Program-made: the position numbers and the translations under genes
In this document: one piece after another, positions 1 to 10,800 of the stretch
Layout of the letters: each line of letters starts with the position of its first letter
Numbering within the stretch: the first letter of the stretch is position 1
The notes under the pieces: generated by a model
Seen by the model: only the letters and a program-made list of their open reading frames with translations
Told to the model about the DNA's origin: nothing
Database searches by the model: none
Source: Pipra filicauda
Lineage: Eukaryota > Chordata > Aves > Passeriformes > Pipridae
DNA: 64,000 bases
NCBI RefSeq assembly: GCF_003945595.2
Contig: NW_024104357.1
Span: forward strand, 868,001-932,000
Reading direction: 5' to 3'

Positions 1-1271
1 CATTAAAAAGAGGCTGAAAGCCTAATGGGTCATCAGCTACTACTTGATTTTCTGTTTAGAGCTTTAGCTTTGGGGGAGTTTTGTGTCCTTGAGGTGGAAA
101 GGGTTTAGATTGCAAGATTCAATCCTCTTTTATAGACTGTCACACATAGCATGTTTCTCTTCTTCTTGTTCAAAGTGTATAGGTATAAACAAGGCTTGGT
201 TCCAAACTCACTGCATTATACAGCAGGATGAGTGTACCGTAATTCTGCTTCTGGCATGGGAAGAAACCTGGTATTTAGTGATCTGAACTAGTTTATGCAT
301 TTCTCTCCCCAGTCCTAGTTTTGATGAAAGGCAGTTGAGGACATTGAAGCAAATATAACCCAAGATTCAGAAATCCCTAGAACATCTCTTCGTCCAAGCA
401 ATACCAGGACTCTGTCTCTTGACAAGAGACTTTAAGGAGCATCTTAGGCTAATGTGGTTGCTGGTGCAGTGCCAGAAATTAAAAAAGAATTAAAATTGAG
501 CATCTGCCTCTGGTTTCAGTGGTTCTAGGAATATTCTACCCTGGTAAAACAAAGAATAAAATTTTGCTCTTTTAGTGTGTGTTTTATGTGCCTCCCATTT
601 CATGCTGCTTTTTCTATTTTTATCTTGGTGTGATAATGCAACTCTAGTAATGAATGAGATTGACTGAGTTTTTAACAGCCTCTGAGAATTATACTTTTGC
701 TAGGATGGCCTTGAAAACTATTTGGTCTCATAGAGGAAGAGAGCAAATCTGAAGAAAAGATTCTGACCCCTTCAGAAGTGTTATTTAAATGGCAAACCAA
801 CTAGTGTTGTCTTGAGGATCTGGAATGGCTGGGGAGTCCTCTTAAACTAGCATAGAGAATGAGAAAGTCAAAACTAGGACTCTCTTGGAAGCTAGAGATT
901 TTCTGATTTAGGGTAGTTTCCTACTGAAAGGCTAAAGGCAATGAGTTATGGTCTTTCAACATGACCAACACCTTTCTGAAAACTACTAACCTTTAGCAAA
1001 CCTTCGGTAGTCTCTTTTAATTTGCAAATGCCTTAGAACAGGTAGAGTGAGCACTGTAGAAACTAAGTCATAAAACATACTCTAAAACCCCCAAATCATG
1101 TTTTGGGCCCTCCCCATTTTTATTAAAATGGAAAAGTAGATGAAACAGAAACTATCATTTCTCCAGTGGCAGAAATGGGCCACAGGTAGATCTAGTGGAG
1201 TGACTTTGGGATATTTGGTCCAGGATTGAATAAAAATGTTTCTTTAAAATTTTTCTCTTTGTTTTATTTAG
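1..1271 (+). other. USP13: USP13 intron (3' part)
   Basis: This stretch precedes the first visible USP13 exon and ends in the acceptor TTTATTTAG. I looked for the preceding exon (the segment between the Cys box and the PQRNGIS stretch) and see nothing that encodes it, so the window opens inside an intron. Otherwise it is AT-rich unique-looking sequence. Short open frames here match no family I recognise. Confidence 0.8.
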
Positions 1272-1397
1272 CCTCAACGCAATGGAATATCTCCCAGGAT
1301 GTTTAAGGCTTTTATAAGTAAAGGCCACCCAGAATTTTCCTCTAATAGACAACAAGACGCACAGGAATTTTTCCTACATCTTATAAATCTAGTAGAG
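1272..1397 (+). CDS. USP13: USP13 exon: catalytic-domain box 2
   Basis: 42 codons, phase 0 to 0, reading [10 protein letters not shown] to HLINLVE. It carries the conserved USP motif [13 protein letters not shown] (box 2), which lies near the ubiquitin C-terminal tail in USP folds. Acceptor is TTTAG, donor is GAG|GTGAGA. Because it is in phase with a multiple-of-three length, the frame alone does not forbid skipping, but skipping would remove a core catalytic motif. Confidence 0.96.
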
Positions 1398-1807
1398 GTG
1401 AGAAAATCACAATTAATGCTTCTTTTCCTTGGTTATATTAGAAAATGAGGGCAAATCTGTTGTATGAGAGTCTAATTTTTTTCATTACAGTGTATTTGGT
1501 CTTAGATATATAGAAAATGCTACTAATGGAAATGTATTTTGGTTTATAAACAGTTGTTTCTTTAATTCTTCCTTTTCTTTCTTTAATTCTTCTTTAATTC
1601 TTCCTTTACTTCAGACTCTTGCATGACCATTCACAGGGCCAATGCTGCTGATAGCAACAGTAGGAGATAAAAAGAGGTCAAGCATCACTGTACAGGCTAT
1701 AAGATTTATAAACATATGTGACCTTTTAAATTGCTGTTTGTGTTATGTTTACATGCTATCTGTTTGCTTACCATATTGGAGTTTGTCATGGAATATTAAC
1801 AAATTGG

Positions 1808-1843
<36 letters not shown>

Positions 1844-4800
1844 CTAATTCATATAATTGTTGGGAGCAAATTAACTACCCTGTCCAGCTCTTTTGCAAAT
1901 CCCAGCTGTACATCATTGAATCACGGGAGGAAGGACTTCTCTGCTGAAAGCTATGTAACTGTTTGTCAGTTGAATATTTTAGTACAAAAGTCTAAGTTCC
2001 ACTGAGCTCCAGCTTACTGCCGTGTGTATAAGAATCATACTGTGAATTTTAATGCTGTCTTTCTGAAAAGGAATTTACAAATACATCGGTTTTGATGTAA
2101 AGCATTTCTTGTCTACCCTCCTCCCTCGTTTTCCCATTTTCCCCAAGAATCGAGGGTGTTTATTCATGTGTTACAGTCTCTAGATGAAGTTACATTTGCA
2201 TGCATAATGTTCCACATCCCAAAATGCATGTACTGATTATAGGGTGGTTAGAAGACACTTCTCTGTTTCTTGCCTGATAACAGGCATTAACGTGAACAAC
2301 AAGGAGGAGGTATATTATTTGTTTGACATTCCCATCTGGATAATGAACTACAAGTTGCTTGTTCTGTTTCAGTGCAGATTGAGAGTGGTGGGAGCAATTC
2401 TGTTTGCTGAAAGGATGCTCCATGTTATTTGCCTGAGCTTTCTATCTTTATTGTAACCTGCCACCTCCCCACCTCCTTCTGTTCACCTTGACTCAGTCAG
2501 GTTCATTAGGCACATGCTCTGCAAGTTCCTGTGTAGAAAGATACTGCTGTGGGTGCAGACATTGTGGACTTCAGTTTATTCTCTACGGGCGCAAGATTTT
2601 TGCATTCAGTCCAATGCAAGCTGTGCTGCCAGATCCGGGTGCAAGATCGGTGTCTTTGTGCTCGCCATAAAAAAACCAGCAGCCTTTGGGTTGTCTGGTC
2701 ATTTTAATGGTCATCACATAAGTGATTGGGTTTAATATTCCTTTCAGAGGAACCCTGTGGGTTCAGAAAACCCGAGCGATGTGTTCCGGTTCCTGGTGGA
2801 GGAGCGCACGCAGTGCTGCCAGTCCAGAAAGGTCCGCTACACCGAGAGGGTGGACTACATCATGCAGTTACCTGTTGCCATGGAGGCAGCAACAAACAAA
2901 GGTAAAGAAAGAAACTGGTCTGTTTGACCCAGGGATGTGCCACACTTGTAGTACAAGGTGTTCACCCTTGTTTTGCGTGTGTGTTGCGGGGGCAGGGGGG
3001 TCATGTGTGTGCCCAAAGATCCCCCTTAGGACTGAATCTCCTTTGTCCTGGGCAGTGAAAAGGTTTATAAACTAACTTCTTCATCATAAAAAAGGAACTG
3101 AACATACTAGCTAATAAATATCTGGTAAAAACACACACTCATAAACCCCGAAACCCCCAAACCAATCAAAAAAACTGAATTGGCTTTGTGTTTGTTAGCA
3201 GCAGATTAGAAGATTTAATATGATAATAGAGAATAGGAGTATAAGATAGTTTGTAATCTATAAATACAAAATACACAATTTGGATATCCTGGACTGTAGG
3301 GAAGGAGGATGAAGCATTGGATGTTGATTTAATAAACAGGAGTGGCTTTTTGATGCCTACAAGCTGTCTGAAATAGGACACTTGTTTTTAAAGGAGACAG
3401 TAGCTGAGGAGACTTGAAAACTTGGAAGCAGGAGAGAGGCACTGACAAATCGTGGTTGCCCCTGCAATCAGTGGTGAAGAGTCTCGCAGACTAACAATAA
3501 ATGTGTGCTTGAGGTAGAAGTGAAGGAGACATCACAGGAACAGTAGAAGGGGGATGTGCCTCACAGATTCAATATGTAAAATATTTTATAGCCAGAGGGA
3601 AGTATTTTGGTTGTTTAGTGAGATCCTTTGAAGTAGCACAAAGCTGAGAAGTCTACCTACTGCTTTTCACCTAGCCCACAACTCCTTGAAGTGGACGTTA
3701 AGTTTAGGATAACTTTGCAATCTTTGTTCATCAGTTTCAGTGATGATTCTGTTGCTTATAAAAGAGCGTGTTATTTCCAGGTAATGACTCAGAAGACAGA
3801 TTAGTTTATAAATTTACCATATGGCACTGCTCAGCTTGCTGGTGTCAGGACTTTTTCTAGATCATACATAATCCTGTCCTGTCCAGATAGTCAGATGACA
3901 GAGATAGACAGCAATAACTTTCCAACTCAGATTGAGCTGATAAAGTGGGTAGTTGGTGTTACTATTCACACAGGATTCTGACTGTCATGGCAAGATTTTC
4001 ATTGGTGGTTGCCTGGCATTTCCAGTTCTGTGTTTTCACCATGAACAAACCCCTTCAAAATAGAGATGTGTCTTTAAGTGTAGCTCCTGAACCTGATGCA
4101 GACAAAAAAAATTGGTGTCTAGTTAAAGCCATGTAAAAGTTTTATTGCTAAGTATTTTTTTGCATTTTCAAAACTTGCAAAAATAGGCCTGGTGAGGAAC
4201 ACACAACCATGACAGTATTCATTAGTGTTGTGCATATTTCTCAGATGAATTAATTGCCTATGAGTTGAAGAGGCGAGAAGCAGAAGCTGCAAGGAGACCT
4301 CCACCAGAACTTGTCCGTGCCAAGATCCCATTTAGTGCATGTCTGCAGGCCTTTTCTGAACCCAGCAATGTAGAGGATTTCTGGAGTAGTGCCCTTCAAG
4401 CAAAATCTGCAGGAGTTAAGTAAGTGTGTGTCCAGCTGCCTGTTAAAATCTGTGCTCTGTGCTTGTCTTGCTACCTGGACATGATACAGAGAGGAACAGA
4501 CAAAAGCATAGTGGGTTTTGCTGTTGTATTGTTGTTGGGGCTTGCTCATAAATGTGATGTGCAGATCAAGCCTGACAAGTTGTAGTGATGCATTGAGCAG
4601 GAAATCAATTGTTCTCAACTGTCAGCCTCCAAGAGGTGATGCAGTCTGGTTGTTAAGAGCTTGAACTTTAAATGCTTGTAGCTTAATTGTTTGCCCACAT
4701 TTTAGAATTTGATCCTGTCTATCAACTAGCAATGGTTCATCTCAGTGTGCATGAGGTTCTGAAGTCTGTGCTCCATGTGATTTTGTTGCCTTGTTTGAAA

Positions 4801-7800
4801 GAATTGTATTTCTTGTCCTTGACAGGACTTCCCGTTTTGCTTCATTTCCTGAGTACTTAGTGGTGCAGATAAAGAAATTCACCTTTGGCCTTGATTGGAT
4901 ACCCAAAAAGCTTGGTATGTGGTTTTTATATTTACCTTTTCTTCATTCTATCCAAGATAATGGATAAGGTGTACATGCTTTGGTCTGTAATGAGGACCTG
5001 ACTTGACTCTTAAGTTTGTACTGTGAAGATCCTAATTGAGTCTTCTTTCCTTTTATGACAAATTAAACCAATCCAGCAGATCTGTGGAGTTAAAACACAG
5101 TTTCATGTAATCTGACCTCCTAGTTAAATTGTTTTAGTGTTCCAAATGTCTCAAATAACTTTTCAGAAGGAGAATCCTGTCTGTGCTTGTACCTTGAGTA
5201 CCGGAGTCCCCTCTCTGAAGGGGTAGGTTACACCACAAGGGTCATTTTGCTGGGTGCATAAGCTTAGCCTGTTTCTCTGCTTTTGTAGATGTTTCTATAG
5301 ACATGCCAGATTTCCTGGATATCAGCCACCTTCGGGCCAGGGGGCTCCAGCCAGGAGAAGAGGAACTTCCAGACATTGCTCCTCCCATTGTCATTCCCGA
5401 TGATCCAAAAGGTATTTACTGGCTTACTGTCTCATGTGTTCCCCTTTCCTTCTAGCACACAGGGATTCTCTTTAATCTTCACATTTTGGGACTGTGAACA
5501 AAAAAGCAGCTCTGTGCTTCTGTCATTGAAGACTTTTACAACACAGCCTTTTGTCTTCCCTGCTAGACATCCCTAGTTCTTCCAGCTTTGATGTTTTCAG
5601 GATTTATCATAGAATCACAGGCTGGTTTGGGTTGGAACGGGGGGTTCCAACCCCTGTGCCATGGGCAGAAATTTTAAAATCTGTCTTTTATTGCAATTAT
5701 TGATGTAGGATTTTAGTGTTACAGTTCTGAGCAGGTGCTCTTCTCCTTAGTCACAGACTTTACTTAGTAATTCCAAACATTTGGTTCAACGTGGCACAAC
5801 AAGGACAACATGTCTGCAGAACTGATTAATTCACAGGACAATACTTTGTGCACAAGGGGCCACAATTTAAGATAACAGTTTTCCAGGCATAGATTAAGAT
5901 TAAAATTTTTATTGATTTTTAAAATACAAGGATTGTTAGCTGCATGTTAGACATGCAGCTGCCCATGCATGTTCTCTTCTCTGGATGTACGTGGCTGTAC
6001 AGCCCATTAAAAAAGGCTGTCTTAAGGAGATGATGTCAAAAGGCTAACTAAAATATTTCTAGAGCAGAAATAAAGAGGAGTGAATAACATGCTATGCTGG
6101 CTTTTTCCCCCTTAAATATCGTTTCTTTTATGCTAAAGTTCAGAAACAAGAATATTAGAATGTCCTCCTTCCTCCTCCCCTGGGTTTTTCTGGAAAACAA
6201 AATGGTTTATGGGTAGTAAAATGATGCCTTAGTAAATGGCTAGTAAAATGTGCTAGTTTATGGCTAGTAAAATGTGACCTTAGACCCAGGTTGTTGCAAT
6301 TTCCTCCAAATGACTGGCATTTGGGTGCTTCAGTATTTAATATGAAGCCAGTAATGCAACTACTCTCATGACATGATGCCCCTATTTGCTTGGATATTTT
6401 TAATAGAAATGGCATAATATCAAGCTGTATGTAGGTGAAAGAACACCAGTACCTGAAATTGTGTGCAGAGCAAGGATATCGCAAAATTCGGTTCTCTAAA
6501 GGTTTTAATTTCATCCCATATCTGTAGAGGTTTCTCACAAAGGCCTGTTCCTTCTTACCCTCTTGTTGAATGGACTGATCTAGTTTTAGTGTAAATGCAT
6601 GGCTGATGATACTTTATTTATAACAAAACAGATTCCTGCTTAGGTCAACCATCAGCTTTATTTCCTACTGGTTTTTAGTACCAGTGACACTTTGCTCTGA
6701 ACTAAGGGAAATTACTGCTCTAGTTCATGGCAAAAACATTGGGGATGTAAGGATGAGTGTGCCTTATCTCTATGAGGTCAAATGTTTCTATGACTTTAAA
6801 AATATGGAATTGTTTTTTCATATATGGATCTACTTAACCTTCATATAAGTCCTTTTCCCTGTTTTTTTTTCCATTCTTAATTTTCAGATTGTATGACGAA
6901 CCATTTCATGGAGTGTACGTATCTCATTTTTCTGAGACTGGTATTTCAGCTGCTTAAAAGGTTGTCATGCTTTTGCTCAGCTAATGGATTCTCATCATAG
7001 AGATGCATGAAATGTTGCCCTGCATGCTTCTAAATAACAGCTGATTTCTGTACTTGTTCAGCATTTACTTCCACGTGTGTGGGATTCTCTTAGAAAAGAG
7101 TCTGTAGTAGCATCAGTGTAGCCAGAATATGAGCTGCTCCTCCATCTGCTGCTCCTCAGGAGGATCTTGCAGTTCTGGAGGTCACAGCTGCTTGATCCTG
7201 GCTCCCTCTGGACAGTGATTTAATCTAAAGCTGTCTTTCAGAGGTGAAGTTCAAGTGGACACTGATAGATCTGGCAGGTGTTGTTTATCTAACCTGCAAG
7301 ATCCTGCCTTTGAGAAGTGCTTGCTTTTGGCTGCCATTTCTAGCTAAGTTCACCATCTGACTTCCTCACCCCTTGAAATCCAGTGGTGAGGTTTCTTAAT
7401 AAATAAAGTCCTGTAGTCATCCATCCAGGTTTAATGATCTGTGTAGATTACTGTGTAGATCTGTGTGGCAAAAGATTATCTCTAAGTCCATAGCAACTAC
7501 TGTAATGCTGTGTACAAGGCTTATGGCTGTGGGTTTATTGAAGTACTAAACCAAATCCAAGGGATAGGTACTGTAATATGTGGCACCATGAATAACAATA
7601 AGACATCTTATACAGTGGATGAAATTAGACTTTGATATTTTAGAAGGTCTTTTCTTGTAGCCCTAGATATTGATGAGTCTTCAGTTATGCAACTGGCAGA
7701 AATGGGCTTTCCTTTGGAAGCGTGTCGGAAAGCTGTGTACTATACAGGCAACCTGGGTGCTGAAGTTGCTTTCAACTGGATCATTGCACACATGGAAGAG

Positions 7801-10800
7801 CCAGGTCAGTGACTGGAAGGTGTAAGTTAAACTCAGTTCCTCGTTGTGTATTTTGGCAGTCAGTAGAAATTTTATAATGTGTGACAGAGAAACAACGGCC
7901 CCTTCCCCACCTGGGAAACCTGGAGGTGTGAGTGAATTTTCCTAAACTGCTCCTGGGATGTGCAGAACTTGACCATTATGTGGTATCCTCTGCCTAGAAG
8001 AAGACAACAAACTAAGCTACACCAGAAGTACACCCTCCTGTCCTCACCCATGGTGTGGGCCAGCTCTGTGTTTCCACCCTTTGGCTAGGTCCGGGCTGCT
8101 AAGGGGGAAGCTGACTTGTGATCAAGTGTAAGTACAAAGAATCCTGTGGTCTGGATGCTTTTCTTCCATATCAGCCTTCTCTAGCTCAGGCTAGAGCATT
8201 CATGCTGTACTTAGAACCTGGGCTATCTAGTGATGGACAGGGCTGCTAGATGTTCTCCACGTCCTGTGTTTCATCCATGCAAAGTTTGGGCTACTGATCC
8301 ACCACTGGGTATATCTGAGTACTCCCTTGCCAGGAAGCTCCAGATTTGGTTAAGTTCATGCTTCACCATGGGCTTTTGTGTTGCTTGTGTAAATGGGGAA
8401 TGAGTTTCACTTGGGCTTAGCTGACATTTTCAGGAATGGAATCGGTTCATTTTACATCTATGCACTGGGTTGTCTATTATCCTGGTGACATCATTGCTTC
8501 CATACCAGTCTGTGCTACTTTCCTTCAGTTGTTTGACTTCTGCAATGTGCCAAGTTATTCCAGTCTGCTAGATATTTTGTAATGTGCACATTCATTTTGG
8601 TTTTTTTGAGGCTTTCCACACATCTAAGTCCCAATTTAGATGCCAGTGAAATGAACTTACATTGATTTCAGGACTGCTTTTGAGGTCCTGCTTGTTGTTT
8701 GTTTGTGTTTTTTGTTGACTTTCCACTTCAGTGAGGCAAAAGAATGAACTGATGAATATTTGTTTGTTCCAGACTTCGCTGAGCCATTGGTCGTATCTGC
8801 ATTTGGAGAAGTTGCTTCCAGTGGGGCAGCAGCATTAGGAGCTGTAGGGTTAGATAACCAGCCTCCTGAAGAGATGGTTGCAATTATCATTTCCATGGGA
8901 TTCCAAAGGAATCTAGCAATTCAAGCGCTGAAGGCAACAGTGAGTTCCATGGATTACTGGTAGCACTTGAATTTTGTTTCATGTTCTGTACTTTGTACAG
9001 GTGCATGCTCAGATGCCTATGAAGTGTATATAAAAATCCAGTTAGTGGATCATGCACCAGAACTATTCTGGCAGAGTGTGGGATGCCTGACTTCTCTGGA
9101 GTGGGGATGGCAGTTTGTGTGTTTCACTCAAAGTGTGGAAGACAGTGAGGAAAACTTACCTGCTTTTACTATCGTTCAACAATAACCTGGATGCCTAAAG
9201 GCTATGTGTCTGCAAGATAAGAACCTGGGGTCATGGGTCTTAGTTGTGAGATTATTTCTTTTCCATATTCCAAGCTTCTGCAGAGTGCTTGTTGAATACT
9301 ATTTTACTTGGAATTAGACTGTATACCTTACAAGTTTTAAGTACTGTTAGCATGATGCTTACTCCGTTCAAAAACTGAGTGGCAGCATGATGGTAGAGAA
9401 TGTATTAAAGGCTGCTCTTTTGATTATTTGGCTCACAGAACAATAACTTGGAGCGTGCATTGGAATGGATCTTCAGCCACCCTGACCTTGAGGAAGAAAG
9501 TGAACCTGCCTTGGACATGATGGATATGGAGAACAATGCTAATGCCAATATCCTTGCAGACACAGGGGCAGAGGGACCCAGGATCAAAGATGGGCCTGGA
9601 AGTAAGTTCTCCTTCAGCTTAGAACTGGTTATCACGTTGTTGTGTCACACCTATACCATTCATAGAGCTCCTTCCTGTTTTGAAAGTAGTTACTGCGCCT
9701 TTTTGGGTATGATCCAGACAATTCTCTTCCAGTCTTGCTTCTGGGCTTGGTTGGCTGCTGAATTCTGTGGGCTGTGTTTGCTCAGAACACTCTTTGCTTG
9801 GACTCACTGAATAACCTGAGTCCGAGTTTGTTGTTACCAGAGCATGTAAGTCTGTCCTGGCCAAGATTTACTTTTTTTTCTGTTGCTATAAGATAAAAAG
9901 ACAGAGAAAAGCTACAATGTATAAGTCCTCAGAGTCTGAGCATCCTAAAGACAATGCTGCTGTTACAGACCACCCGAGTTTCTGTCCTCCTGTGGTCTGC
10001 TGGACAGTTTCATAATCCCTTCAACCAAGCTCCTTGGTCAAATATGTCAGATATAGTCTGTATCCTGCATGTACTGCTTTTGTTTTGTTTTCTTTTGGTT
10101 GAGATTCTCTGTCATACTACTGCTAAATAAACCACAAGATGGGGCTAAGGTACAGCAGGCAGAGTTGTGAAGCAGGCAAAGAACCAGATGTAAGTGGAAC
10201 AGCACTGGAGTACAAAAGCTCAACAGTGGTGCTAACATAAGGATAACACATAACATTTTTTGAAGGGCCTTTAGTGACCAGTTCTGAAAACTGTAGTATG
10301 TTTTAAACTTCTACCTCTGTTCTTGAATGTAAAGGTCTTATGAAAAAAAATTAACAGACAATTTTATGTTTGTTTCTGTGGTTGCTACTGTTATATTAGC
10401 ATTATAAATACCAACCTTAATTCTTTTGGAGACATGGGAAACATTGATTATTGCTAGGTTGAAAAAAAGAAGATTTGGAATAATTATTTTTTGTGGTACT
10501 TAGCCTTTATAGACTGAGACCATTTACTGAGTGCCTGAAATCCTGATAACCAACATGATTCTGTAAAATGGCTCCAGAAAGCCCTCTCCACCAAAATCCA
10601 GGCCCATGTCCTTATGCAATATCCTGAAAGAAGGTACCCTTTTACTTTTGGTGGTAATTTGGGTGAATGGCATGAGTGGGTGGGGATGAAGAACCAATTT
10701 AGGCACAAAAATTGTCCTTGTGTTAAAGGAAGAGGTTTCATTCCTGTCCTTTCTTTTATGGGCTGCTAAAATATAAACTTCTGGATTTTGTTTGATTTTT

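Larger units (their letters stand above)
1398..2747 (+). other. USP13: USP13 intron
   Basis: Intron with GTGAGA donor and CTTTCAG acceptor. It holds a pyrimidine-rich stretch of repeated TTCTTTAA-like words (about 1555-1612) and an ATT microsatellite (1809-1842). No coding signal is seen. Confidence 0.85.
5412..6887 (+). other. USP13: USP13 intron
   Basis: 1476-nt intron. It holds a CR1 3'-end relic (5609-5673), a perfect 10-bp inverted repeat (5938-5960) and a three-copy degenerate tandem repeat (about 6202-6280). It ends in a strong TTTTCAG acceptor preceded by a T9 run. Confidence 0.85.

Noticed and set aside
1642..1947. Open frame with a poly-isoleucine run
   Set aside because: It is produced by the ATT microsatellite in a USP13 intron.
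5938..5960. MicroRNA precursor
   Set aside because: The stem is only 10 bp with a 3-nt loop; flanking sequence does not extend the pairing.
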